This document shows, one piece after another, positions 13,211 to 24,604 of a stretch of 64,000 nucleotides of DNA. This stretch comes from Eucalyptus grandis (lineage: Eukaryota > Streptophyta > Magnoliopsida > Myrtales > Myrtaceae). The position numbers were made by a program, and so were the translations under genes. The stretch's first letter is position 1. The number at the start of each line of letters is the position of its first letter. The stretch spans positions 57,729,864-57,793,863 of the forward strand of contig NC_052614.1 in assembly GCF_016545825.1 (NCBI RefSeq), read 5' to 3'. The notes under the pieces are model-generated. The model saw only the letters and a program-made list of their open reading frames with translations. It searched no databases and was not told the origin of the DNA.

Positions 13211-15048
13211 TGCAAGTCCTTCCATGGTGCAACGACTCATCGCATTCTTATCGATATCGATCAAGAACACTCAGCAGGCACCTTGATTTGGGTGGCATGA
13301 TCGACTGCCAGGACAATGATCTTAATCAATCGATTTGTAGCTAGAATAAGGACAGAAATGCCTAACGCTTCGTTGAAATAGATCAAGAGTTTCAGTTTTC
13401 CCTCTATTTCCCAACACCCCCCCCACCCCACCCCTTTTTTGGCAAAAGGCCTCACATGTATGCGTGAGGATAAAAATGAAAATAAATTTGAAGCTATATG
13501 AAAAGGGATAAATAATTAAAAACGTAAGTGAATTTCGGAAAGAAATTTAAATGATTGAAAATAAGAGAATTTCACATTCCCTTTTGGAAAGTAATTTATA
13601 AGATTCATTGGTGGTTATCTTGACTAGTCTAAATAATGATTTTGTCAGTTTTTTTTATGTCATACGACTATAGTACATCGCAAAAAAGGACATGCACATT
13701 CCTAAAATTGTTTTTAACCTTTTTAAGGAACATTTTTGTAAGAAAATATATGTGAATATTAAAAAATTATGAAAAATAAAGATATCATTAACTGAAGCAT
13801 TTCACAAGAATACAGGTTTTGTAAAATGAGTAATTGAGGATAGTAGTGAGATCTCTCAATATCACATTTTCTTTAATTTATACAGTAATATAAATATATT
13901 GACAGAACATAGATGTTCGCAAAAGTATTTACACATGTGACAAGAATTAATATGTTAATTGCCCAATGAACAGAACTTATGCAAACCCAAAAAAAGGGAA
14001 AAGAAAAAGAAAAATAAAAGGATTTTGTTGGGCCAACGACCACGTTCCACATAAAGGGTAACTGTAGGCCTCCTCTTTGGCACTGCTCTTTAAATTGTCT
14101 AAAGGAAGGGAGAAAGAGTTTTGACTAAATCATGAGACAAGCTACCCATTCTATCTGTTCGGTTGATATTCGGGCCACCTGATAACTCAAACATGGCCAT
14201 CTTTAGGTTTGACTAAGCACTAATTTGATAACCCAAGTAAGCGCTAAAACATCAAATATTTAGCATTTAATTAGATTAAATTCGTTGGATGACCTTTGAT
14301 AAAATACACTTAATTTACTTTAATTGAGTAAAAATTCCACTTAATCCAATATGTAAAAGAGGAATTACTTAGTTCGGTTAATACATAAATATTCAATGGC
14401 AATATTATTCAATGGCAACTACAATATTGCATAATATAATGATAAAACATATCGGTAATAACCTTTTTTTTCTATTTTTGGAAAATGATCAATAATACTT
14501 AACTACACGTTTTTATTTTTATTTTCATTGGATGCCTTTTAATTCTATTATTAGCCGTCAATATTATCAACACTTGAAATTGACCACTTAAATTTTCAGC
14601 ATTTAATTTCCGATCTATCAAATAGGCCCTAAATCTCTAGCATACAAGCAAGCCTCATATAGTATAAAGACTTGGGCAATAAAGGGACAAAAGAAGCGAC
14701 GAAATTCACCAATCATGTTAGTCAATTGTCCATGAGCAGCATGAGCAACACCTTAGTTGTTTGTACGCAATGATATCAATTGTAAAGCACCCTGAAAAAC
14801 ATCACTAAACAGTTGGCAATGGTGGATGACATAGATTCCTCTTTTCCTTCAAGAGAGATCATGGATCATGGACAGAGATTGATGTGTCCATTCTCTTTGT
14901 CACTACATGACCATCAAGGTCCAATTGCACAAGAGGGATTCTATCCGTTTGTCGTTTTGTATGGAGCCCCAACAGGAGAATCCACTTCAAGTGGGTCACG
15001 TTTGCGCAATGGTCGATGTTTTTGTCTTTTGTCTTGGAACGGGTCATA
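13211..15048. other. 3' flank of MYB copy 2, no gene seen
   Basis: Collinear with 3321-4915 of unit 1 but keeps about 225 bp (14057-14281) that unit 1 has lost. Short open frames at 14813-15098 are not conserved as coding. The flank breaks at 15049, where the Argonaute-like array begins. Confidence 0.65.
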
Positions 15049-18000
15049 GAAGGTCAAAGGATCGAGGTCAACACCAATCATTTTTGAACCGATGTTGAAA
15101 ACACACGATACGAACTATGCCACTACGAGGCAAGTGTTCATCATTCTGGTTGTTTGTTATTTGATATGCTATGAACAATTTATCTATTAGTTTATTGGAT
15201 TAGCTTTAAGTAAATATGATTCAAGTAAAGATTTATTTGGATTTTGATTGTGGCAATTTAAGTATCTATTGAATGATTTTTCTAAAGAGTAAAGGCAGTA
15301 GAACCCCAAGGGAGGTAGTAGAGCTATTATCGAGAGATGTAAGGTGTATGAGTTGGGTGACAAGATGCCGATCTACTACGGTAGAGATAATCTATACACA
15401 ACCGGACCACTCCCCTTCTAACAAAAGAAGTTTAGAGTTAAGTTCTAACACGATGAAGACGACGGTAGAGATAGTATGGCTACATGCCCCCATCCTAAGC
15501 CTTGCATTTGAACCGAAGGTCAAAGGATCGAGGTCAATGCCAACCATTTTTGGACCGATGTAGAAAACGCACGATACAAACTATGTCACTACGAGGCAAG
15601 TGTTCATCATTCTAGTTGTTTGTTGTTTGATATGCTATGAACAATATATATGTTAGTTCATTGGATTAGCTTTAAGTAAATATGATTCAACTATAGATTT
15701 ATTTGGATTTTGATTGTGGCAATTTAAGTATCTATTAAACAATTTTCCTAAAGAGTAAAAGCAATAGAACCCCAAGGGAGGTAGTAGAGCTATTGTCAAG
15801 AGACGTAAGTTGTATGAGTTGGGTGACAAGATGCCGATCTACTACAGTAGAGATAGTCTGTACATAGCTGAACCACTCCCCTTCCAACAAAAGAAGTTTA
15901 GAGTTAAGTTTTAACACGATGAAGACAATGGTAGAGATAGTCTGGCATCATGCCCCTATCCTAAGCTCCGCGTTGAAAACGTAGGTCAAAGGATCGAAGT
16001 CAACGCCAACCATTTTTGGACCGATGTAGAAAACGCACTATACAAACTATGTCACTACGAGGCAAGTGTTCATCATTTTGGTTGTTTGTTGTTTGATATA
16101 CTATGAACAATTTATCTATTAGTTCATTGGTTTTGCTTTAAGTAAATATGATTCAAGTATAAATTTATTTGGATTTTGATTTTGAACGATTTTTCTAAAG
16201 AGTAAAAACAGTAGAAGCCTAAGGGAGGTAGTAAGGGCTATTGTCGAGAGACGTAAGGTGTATGAGTTGGGTCACAAGATGCCGATCTACTATGGTAGAG
16301 ATAGTCTGTACACAGATGGACCACTCCCCTTCCGACAAAAGAAGTTTAGAGTTAAGTTTTAACACGATAAAGATGACGATAGAGATAGTTTGGCTACATG
16401 CCCCCATCCTAAGCCCCACGTTGAAACTGAAGGTCAAAGGATCGAGGTCAACGCCAACAATTTTTGGACCGATGTAGAAAACGCACGATACGAACTATTC
16501 ACTACAAGGCAAGTGTTCATCATTCTGGTTGTTTGTTGTTTGATATACTATGAATAATTTATCTATTAGTTCATTGGATTAACTTTAAGTAAATATGATT
16601 CAAGTATAGATTTATTTGGATTTTGATTGTAGCAATTTAAGTATATATTGAATGATTTTTCTAAAGAGTAAAAGCAGTAGAACCCAAAGGTAGATAGTAG
16701 GGGCAATTGTCGAAAGACGTAAGGTGTATGAGTTGGGTCACAAGATGCCAATCTACTACAGTAGAGATAGTCTGTACACAATTGGACCACTCCCCTTCCA
16801 ACAAAATAAGTTTAGAGTTAAGTTTTAACACGATCAAGACGACGGTAGAGATAGTTTGGTTACATGCCCCCATTCTGAGCCCCGCGTTTGAACCGAAGGT
16901 CAAAGGATCGAGGTTAATGCCAACCATTTTTGGACCAATGTAGAAAACACACGATACGAACTATGTCACTACGAGGCAAGTGTTCATCATTCTAGTTGTT
17001 TGTTGTTTGATATGCTATGAACAATATGTCTATTAGTTCATTGGATTAGCTTTAAGTAAATATGATTCAAGTATAGATTTATTTGGATTTTGATTGTGGC
17101 AATTTAAGTATCTATTGAACGATTTTTATAAAGAGTAAAAGTAGTAGAATCTCAAGGGAGGTAGTAGGGGCTATTGTCAAGAGACGTAAGTTGTATGAGT
17201 TGGGTCACAAGATGCCGATCTACTACGATAGAGATAGTCTGTACATAGTTGTGGTATCCCAAAATTCAAAGCCAAGCCATAAGGTGTGTTAAAGTTTCTA
17301 ATTAGGTGATAAAAATTTCCATGGCTTATGCTTTAGCCATTAGTCTTTAATTAGATGATTTGTGCATATGATTGTGAAAATTTAAATTTTATAGATTAAT
17401 AATTTATGCTTGGCCATGTACTTTATAAATTAAATTTCAATAACCAAGATGCCCCAAGACTTTGGCCAAGATGAAAATTAAAATTCAAAGATATTTATAA
17501 AAGAATTTCAAAAAAAAAAAGGAAAAAGGTAAATTTTTGGAATGGGCCTTAGGCCCATTGGCCTAAGCTTAGTGGGCCAAGTTGGCCGGCCCAATAGAGG
17601 CCCAAGAAGGAGTGGTCGACCGGCCACATGGAAGCCCAACTCCAAGGCCCATGATGCATGTAATAGGACAAGTGGCATAAAGGAGAAAGCCATGCATTGG
17701 CTAGTTTGAAGGCAAGTAATCATTATCAATCATGAGGATTTGGGGGTATAAGAAGGAAGAGAGAGAGGGTGGCCGGCCATTTTGCTCGCCCAAGGAGAGA
17801 GAGAGAGAGATCGTGCGAGAGGGAGGAGCGGCCGAGAGAGAAAGGAGGAGGGAACCGCCGTCCGTCCGCCGTGTGCCGCTGTGTTCGCCGCCGTACGCCA
17901 TCGACCGACCGGTCTAGAGGCAAGTGGGAGTCCTCTAGCTTCTCTTGCATGCTTGTATGTCGTTTGCATGTTGAGTTTTTGGGTGTTAGATGAGAAAAAC

Positions 18001-18938
18001 CGAAGTATGGATGAGTTGTGTGTGAATGGTGTGACTGTTCTTGCTCGGATCGTGTGAGTCAGTAACTTGTTTGAGCTTGCATGTGTGTTTAGAGTCCGCT
18101 TTTGGCTTCGATTTCTTCATGAGAGTTGTAGCTAACATCTTGAACTACAACATACTGAAATTTCGTGGAAAATTATGGATATTTGATGGGTTAAAGTCTT
18201 ATTATACGGAGACCTCAGATCTGGAGAGTTTTTACTGACCTCTTGCTGGATTCGTGATTGCATGTTGGTTTTTGTTGAGAATATCACTTTTATTTCTTCA
18301 TAAAAGTTGTAGGTAACATCTTAAAATACAACATACTCAAATTTGAAGTGAAATGAACAAGTATAGCGTAGTAAATCAACTAGATCTTGAAGACGATGAT
18401 TCTGGTGATGTATTCCGAGATACCCGAGACTTCATGGACATGGATGATGACTATATTCTGGTTATTTGACCTAGATCTCTTCATGAAACTTGTATAGGAC
18501 ACCTTGATGTATAACATATCTAAATTTCAGAGGAAACGAAAGAGAAAAGGTAGGTGAAATCTCAATATTTCGGAGATGTGTACACTGGACGATGCGGTAG
18601 TGGATCCAGAAGCTTCATGAGACTGTATAAAATAATATAAAAAATAATCTGGCTTGGAGTTCTTCATGAAAGTTGTACGAAAATGTCTTGGCTATAACTC
18701 TGTAAAATTTCGTAATTTTTGGAGGCCATATGGATATTTTAATCGAATTTCTTCGGAAACTGTGCATTTTGGTTTTATCCGAATATTATGTGCTGTTTTG
18801 TGGAAATTGTGAAATTGTGTGAAATTCAATTTGGCCATGAATTTTGCATGAAATTGTCATCCTATTGGTTTGTTTAATGATTGCTTGAATTTTATAATTT
18901 TTGGGAATTTATAGATATTGAATTTAATATTTATTTAA

Positions 18939-18939
<1 letters not shown>

Positions 18940-18970
<31 letters not shown>
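18940..18970. repeat. (AAT)n microsatellite inside the solo LTR
   Basis: About nine AAT/ATA repeats within the 3.4-kb LTR. Confidence 0.85.
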
Positions 18971-18972
<2 letters not shown>

Positions 18973-19260
18973 TGGATTATTTTATTGGCCATAAATTTCA
19001 TAAACGATTACACCATGTAGCATGTATGATGAGATATTGGTGTATGTATGACATTGAATTGTGATGCATGTGTGAATTATATGCCAAGTATGACTTGTTT
19101 GATGTCACGCCATATGCCATGTTAAATTGAGATCAAAATAATGGTAAATGTGGATAATGATAAGTGAGGAAGTGGTTGTGGTGGAGGATGAGGCCGGAAT
19201 GTATAGAGATGCATTGCCGGATTTCCCTAGGAGATTCAAGATGCCCGGAATGTGGGGGGC

Positions 19261-19497
19261 TGGAAGCCCTGTCGGAGGTCTTTGCCCGAAGGGAATGCCT
19301 CACGATGCCAGGATTGGGGTGCGGGATGCCCGGCCAGGGAGTGTAAATGCCGGAAGCCCTGTCGGAGGTTTCTGCCCGAAGGGAATGCCTCGTGATACTA
19401 GTTGAGATGCGAGATGCTCGGAATGTGGGGGGTCGGATGCCCGGTGGCCTGGGAGGCTGAATGCCGGAAGCCTCGGAGGTCTTTGCCCGAGGGGATG
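19261..19497. repeat. GC-rich imperfect tandem repeat inside the solo LTR
   Basis: Three copies of a roughly 38-bp word beginning GAAGCCCTGTCGGAGG and containing TTTGCCCGAAGGGAATG, at about 19261, 19352 and 19461 (the last shorter). It lies in the AT-rich element as a distinct GC-rich patch. Confidence 0.75.
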
Positions 19498-19567
19498 ACG
19501 AAATTGATGATTTGAGGAATGGGTGATGTGGTGATCAAATTGAAAGCTAAAAGTGGAAATTAAACCA

Positions 19568-19835
19568 TGATATGATATGCATGATGATATGCATGATGAT
19601 GATGATGATGATATGTGATGAGAAATAATGATGATCACCCATGATATGATATGCATGATGATATGCATGATGATATGCATGATGATGATGACATATGATA
19701 TGGCATGTGTAATGAGATGATGTCATGATGATGATGACATGTATGATGTAATGATGCCATGATGATGATGACATGTGTAATGTAATGATGTCATGATGAT
19801 GATGACATGTATGATACGATGATGATACACATGTA
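19568..19835. repeat. (GAT)n/CATGATGATATG-type repeat cluster inside the solo LTR
   Basis: A run of ATGATGATG and GACATGTATGATG repeats with several ATGCAT and ATATGATAT palindromes. The long histidine/isoleucine-rich minus-strand frame across it (19547-19990) is a repeat artefact. Confidence 0.8.
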
Positions 19836-21097
19836 TGTGTTATAAATTGATATGATGATACATGATAGTATGCGCATGGCTTCAAGGTAAGTAGCGCCTG
19901 CAATGCATGTATGATTGTATGATGCATTGAGTTGTTATTGGATTTTCCTATCTGCTGAGTGGTTGTACTCACCCCTTTGGGGACCCACATTTCAGATTAG
20001 CAATATGCCGCTTCCTGCTGTCACGCGTGGTGCATTTTATGGGTTACCGTCCGACGTCGAGGTAGAGTGTGAGGAGTTTAGCTGTCCTTCCGTACCTGGA
20101 CCCACCTACATACGTGTGCGATGTTTTGTCTCGTACGACATAGGCCTGGCTGGGGGCCCGATTGTCCAAGAGTTTGTTTCTGTCCACGTTCGCCGCGATG
20201 GGGTGATGAGAGGGATGTTGCCACCGCCGCTGCCTGACGCACCGGACTGGGTGTGAGGCCTGTGTGTGACGAGTAGGGGTTGTTTCTTTTTGGATAGTTA
20301 GCCAACACTCATGATGGGGGTTGTGCACATGCGATGTAGAGGGTCGAGGGTTCTTTTTGAGGTTTTAGGCTAGACATGGCTTGAGTCCTAGCTTTTCCTT
20401 TTTGATGTACCGACCCAAAAGAAGTCCCATCTTGAAAATATATGTAAATAAAGTGTCGTGGCTTGTTTATAAAAATTATGGTGATTAGTGGTGTGTATTG
20501 GTATCATGGTTGGTAGGGGGAGAGACGGTGATGTTTTAATTTGCTTCCGCTAATGAGTAGCGCTGTGACCGTTTTGTTTAAAAAAAAAATGTGTCTGCGA
20601 ATTAGGACACTTCTTCAAAGGAGAAAGGTAATAAGGTGTAACATTGGCGCTGGTGACGACCTGCGAAGGGTTCGGGGTGTCACAATAGTTGGACCACTCC
20701 CCTTCCAACAAAAGAAGTTTAGAGTTAAGTTTTAACACGATGAAGATGACGATAGAGATTGTCTGGCTACATGCCCCCATCCGGAGCCTCGCGTTGGAAC
20801 CGAAGGTCAAAGGATCGAGGTCAACACCAATTATTTTTGGACCAATGTAGAAAACGCACGATACGAACTATATCACTACGAGGCAAGTGTTCATCATTAT
20901 GGTTGTTTGTTGTTTATTATACTATGAACAATTTATCTATTAGTTCATTTGATTAGCTTTAAGTAAATATGATTCAAGTATAGATTTATTTGGATTTTGA
21001 TTGTGGCAATTCAAGTATCTATTGAACGATTTTTATAAAGAGTAAAAGTAGTAGAATCCCAAGGGAGGTAGTAGGAGCTATTGTCGAGAGATGTAAG

Positions 21098-21394
21098 GTG
21101 TATGAGTTGGGTCACAAGATGCCGATCTACTACGGTAGAGATAGTCTGTATACAACCGAACCACTCCCCTTCCAACAAAATAAATTTAGAATTAAGTTTT
21201 TACATGATGATGACGACGGTAGAGATAGTTTGGCTACATGCCCCCATCCTAAGCCCCGCGTTGGAACCGAAGGTCAAAGGATCGAGGTCAACGCCAACCA
21301 TTTTTGGACCAATGTAGAAAACGCACGATACGAACTATGTCACTACGAGGCAAGTGTTCATCATTCTGGTTGTTTGTTGTTTGATATGCTATGA
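21098..21394 (+). pseudogene. Best-preserved Argonaute N-domain-like fragment
   Basis: This unit lacks the shared TAA and stays open for 98 codons. In order it reads MPIYYGRDSLYTTEPLPF, an acidic DDDDG stretch, then VGTEGQRIEVNANHFW and CHYEASV. In true Argonautes the NHF block precedes the YDGR block; here it follows because the frame crosses the head-to-tail junction between repeat units, so the protein would be a circularly permuted N-domain piece. No PAZ, MID or PIWI sequence is present anywhere in the window, so no slicer function is possible. Confidence 0.6.
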
Positions 21395-21566
21395 ACAATT
21401 TATTTATTGATTTATTGGATTAGCTTTAAGTAAATATGATTCAAGTATAGATTTATTTGGATTTTGATTGTGGCAATTTAAGTATCTATTGAATGATATT
21501 TCTAAAGAGTAAAAGCAATAGAACCCCTAGGAAGGTAGTAAGGGCTATTGTCGAGAGACGTAAGGT

Positions 21567-22609
21567 ATACGATAAAGTTAATATCTTGGGGCCCAATTCA
21601 TGTGATGATGGCGATAATTAAGGAGTTTGAGAGGGAAAAATGAAAATGGCTTGGATTGGACTCTCCATTTATTTTTCTTGGCTTGACCGTGAATCATAAG
21701 TTAGAAATTTGGCAATCCAATCATGAAAAATCTCAATTCTTGGCTCGACCTAGAATCTTAAGTTAGAAATAGAGCAATGTAATGATACAACCCATGACAA
21801 TATCACTCAAGAATAGAATGATACTAGCAAGATGCTCATATGTTGCATGGGTTGACGATTTTCGTTATAAATATATATATACATATATATATGTATATAT
21901 ATGACTATCAATGTTAACGTGAACTTTGCAAGAAAAATAAGTCTTATAGAATTGTATAAAAGATTATTTGCATTAATCAAAACTCCACTAGAGTTTATTT
22001 TTAGACTTTATCAAAAGTGGATTCAAACTCCAACATTTAGATTTATCCCCTCTGATTAAAAGAAAACATGAGAAATAAAATTGCAATATTAAACCATGTG
22101 TTCGTTTCACAATTTAAACTTTTAGAATAGACGTCTCTCAAAATCACAACTCAAAGCAAGCTGAAGGAGGATGTACATTCACCATACTACTACATATTGT
22201 TCTGCTAATTTTTTTTTTTTAAAAGGGTTGGTAAGTATCAAAAAGTTATTGATAAAAATTAGTTACTAATCACCTAATTTCCTAGCAACTTGCTGGCTAA
22301 TAGCTTGCTAACACTAACTCTTGTTGACACATATTCTTTTTTAAGAAAGTAGAATTTGTTTTCCCTCAAAAAATATATCTCATTAAATTCGTGCATATTA
22401 AATTGCTCATGCATTTAGCGTAGCTCCCTAGTTGAGATTAATTTCCTTAGAACTTGTTCTCCAAAAAAATGACATAAAAATAATAGCATAAAGAATATAT
22501 ATAATAAAAGAGCAAAAAAAATAGTAAAAAATAAATTACAATAAAAAAGAAAAGAAGAGAGTGAAGGTTGGCCGAATGTGAATAGCACAGAGAACAAAAC
22601 GTTCCTTGG
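21567..22609. other. Unit 2 flank after the array, no gene seen
   Basis: Resumes collinearity with unit 1 at about 4960 and continues to the Mutator-like insertion. Contains an AT dinucleotide stretch at 21863-21902. No coding sequence supported. Confidence 0.65.
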
Positions 22610-22618
22610 AATATGTGG

Positions 22619-23581
22619 GGAGAAGTACACTATCAGTGCTATAAGTTGTGTATAGCGCTCATTTTGGTGTCAAAAGTTTTTGTCGGATCACTTAAGTGTT
22701 AAATCGGAGGAAAAACGATCACTTTAGTGCCATCGGCGAAAGATTCCGGCTAAAATAATTACGTGGCTTTTAAAAAAAAAAATCGACAATGCCTTTAAAC
22801 GACGTCGTTTTCGGTCCTCGAAAACGATGTCGTTTTGCCGTCCCACATGGATGGCCTCACAAAAACGACACCGTTTAACTCATTTAGGGATTTTTTTTTA
22901 TTTGGGGATTGAAATTAGGGTTATTCCGACCTAGCTCGCTTGGCCGTTGTCGCTCGGCCTCCGCCGTCGCTGGGCCGCCATCGCTCGCTCAGCCGCCATT
23001 GCTCGGCACTATTTGGACGCCCTCGACGGCACACGAGGGAGCACCAACCCCAGTCGCCGGAGCCTAAGTACTGGAAGACGCATGCCAGGCACTCGTCGGG
23101 GAGATCGGAGATGGAGAGGGAGATATCAATGGCGGCGCACTCATCGGCGGCCTCCCCAAGCACCGGCTAGATCACGACCTTCGACTTGGCCGCTAAGTGG
23201 CCGTCATTGGGGTCAAGGTCGGGCTTGGAGCCACGGCCACCGAGTGGCCATTGTCGCGGTCGGGGTCGAGGTTGGAGCTGCGGCCGCTGAGCGTGGGGGC
23301 CGTTGAGGACGCTGACTGGCCGGAGATTTAGGGTTTTGAATTAGGGGAGACACCAAACGTCGTTACTTTGGTGTTAGGATGCTGACTGTACTCTTTGGCA
23401 AGGCACGTCAATTTCAAAAATTAATAAAAAAGTGCCACGTCGGATTTTCAGCCAACCAGATCGAAGTTGGGACCAAAGTGAGCATTTTTCAAACTTTTTG
23501 GCACTTAAGTGATCCGATAGAAACTTTTGGCACCAAAGTGAGTGCCGTACACAACTTATGGCACTGATAATATTTATCTCG
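22619..23581. mobile_element. Mutator-like (Pack-MULE-type) element
   Basis: A 963-bp insertion flanked by a 9-bp target-site duplication AATATGTGG (22610-22618 and 23582-23590); unit 1 has the empty site near 5938. Terminal inverted repeats are clear for about 85 bp and detectable for about 150 bp: both ends share ATCAGTGC, ATAAGTTGTGTA and CGGATCACTTAAGTG. The inside is GC-rich, has no transposase and carries an F-box-like fragment on the minus strand. A 9-bp duplication with long inverted ends and a captured gene piece is the Pack-MULE pattern. Confidence 0.85.
22921..23163 (-). pseudogene. Captured F-box gene fragment inside the MULE
   Basis: Minus-strand frame of 80 codons with ISDLPDECLACVFQYLGSGD followed by CSLVCRR. 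This matches the F-box start of plant VFB/SKIP2-type F-box proteins, recalled from family knowledge. The Trp that normally follows VCRR is Gly, and similarity ends there, so only the F-box is present, without any substrate-binding repeats. A product would at most bind a SKP1-like partner. The fragment could be expressed from the element ends, but nothing here proves that. Confidence 0.65.
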
Positions 23582-23590
23582 AATATGTGG

Positions 23591-24599
23591 GAAGCCTGAA
23601 AGCACACAAGAAGATCTGGAAATAAAAAGAAAGAAGCAAACAAGCATGGGCAACCCACAAAACATGGCAAAATTCAAGTGATCAGAAGAGACCAGAGCAT
23701 GGGCTGAGATCGAACGTTGACTGAAGTAGAGGAATAGTAGCAGATGGGAGCGTTGTTTTGGCATATAGAAGAGAAAGATCAAAAGACAAGAGGTACGGGC
23801 AAGCTGAAAGAACAGAGAAGAAAGAGACGTGTTTAGGCCTCCCGAATTTAGCTGGACATGTAACCGCAGCCAAAAGCACCACCTTAGACCTTAGTGGCCG
23901 CACCCTTGCCTTCCCCTGTTTTTTGGCCAAGATAGCCCGCTAAGCTTGAACCTCGCCGGTGCTTCACTCATCTGTCTCAGCTCCTTCCGTGGACAACGGC
24001 AGGTGCTCAAACTATCAATTCTCCCGCTCATCCCATCTCAGGCGTCGCAGACAACCGGGTACTCCTCCCTCTCTTGCTCCGCCCTATTTCGATAAAGCCC
24101 AAGGGGAGAACCGTCTATACCACCCATGTGCAAATCATTGAAAATCCGAGGTGTTGTCTGATGAAGCATGATCACATTGACGTTCCGGTGTCAATTAAAG
24201 TAGAGCCAACGTTTCCAATGCATGCAAGCTATTTATAGAAATACCCATGAGAACCTTCGAAATTCATGTGTCTTGAATCGATCTGCCCTGGGCCATGACT
24301 GGAACACACTCTGAATCAGCCATATAGGCTATTTGGAGGAGCCGGTTTGATGCGTGTGGTCAGTCATTCTCCGAGGCGTTTGCTGCATATGAAATTCTGT
24401 GTTTCATACTTTCATTTAGATCTAGTGGATTTTGCTCAAAGTTTTTTTAATGTATTACATATGGGTGTGAAATTGGTTCGAGGGAAATTGGTTTGGGCTG
24501 GCTAACATATACCAGGCGAGGAAATACCCAAACCACATTTCAATCTTGAAATGGCCAATTTAAGCTTGCTTAATGTGATATTCATATTTTGAACTAATC
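23591..24599. other. Unit 2 flank between MULE and solo LTR, no gene seen
   Basis: Collinear with about 5945-6955 of unit 1. Open frames near 23682-24141 are shared with unit 1 but differ by frame-breaking changes; no recognised domain. Confidence 0.6.
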
Positions 24600-24604
24600 C
24601 ATAT

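Larger units (their letters stand above)
17250..20684 (+). mobile_element. Solo LTR, 3.4 kb, nested in the Argonaute-like array
   Basis: Starts TGTGGTATCCC and ends GGGTGTCACA, flanked by a 5-bp duplication ATAGT (17245-17249 and 20685-20689). Removing it with one ATAGT leaves a repeat unit of exactly 467 bp (123 + 344), which confirms the boundaries. No gag-pol frames were found inside, so it looks like a solo LTR. The terminus style (TGTG...GGTTCGGGGTGT-CACA) is reminiscent of Tekay/Del chromovirus LTRs; that lineage call is tentative. Open frames at 17700-18240 and 19148-20330 are taken as LTR-internal chance frames. Confidence 0.82.
15049..21566 (+). repeat. Tandem array of Argonaute N-terminal-like gene fragments
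   Basis: Direct repeats start at 15281, 15747, 16194, 16660, 17127 (interrupted) and 21034, with partial units at 15049-15280 and 21501-21566. Period is 466-467 bp; the unit at 15747 is 447 bp through one 20-bp loss. In one + frame each unit encodes a stretch with VNANHFW and a following CHYEASV, then about 165 bp resembling an intron, then YYGRDSLYTTGPLPF. These match, in order and spacing, the NHF...HYDV and YDGRKSLYTAGPLPF motifs at the N-terminus of plant Argonautes. Successive units join exon to exon in frame. Most units carry stop codons, a shared TAA falling just after the GPLPF block. The array replaces about 24 bp of the unit sequence and has no target-site duplication. Argonaute identity comes from motif memory, not a search. 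Confidence 0.72.

Noticed and set aside
15735..16927. Minus-strand frames of 60-88 codons repeated through the array
   Set aside because: Antisense shadows of the Argonaute-like repeat units; motifs make sense only on the + strand.
19547..19990. 147-codon minus-strand frame rich in His and Ile
   Set aside because: It is the translation of GAT/ATG repeats inside the solo LTR at 17250-20684, not a gene.
15049..21566. CRISPR-like or ordinary satellite array
   Set aside because: Units of 466 bp are full-length direct repeats without unique spacers, and they carry exon-like coding motifs; a CRISPR is excluded in plant nuclear DNA.
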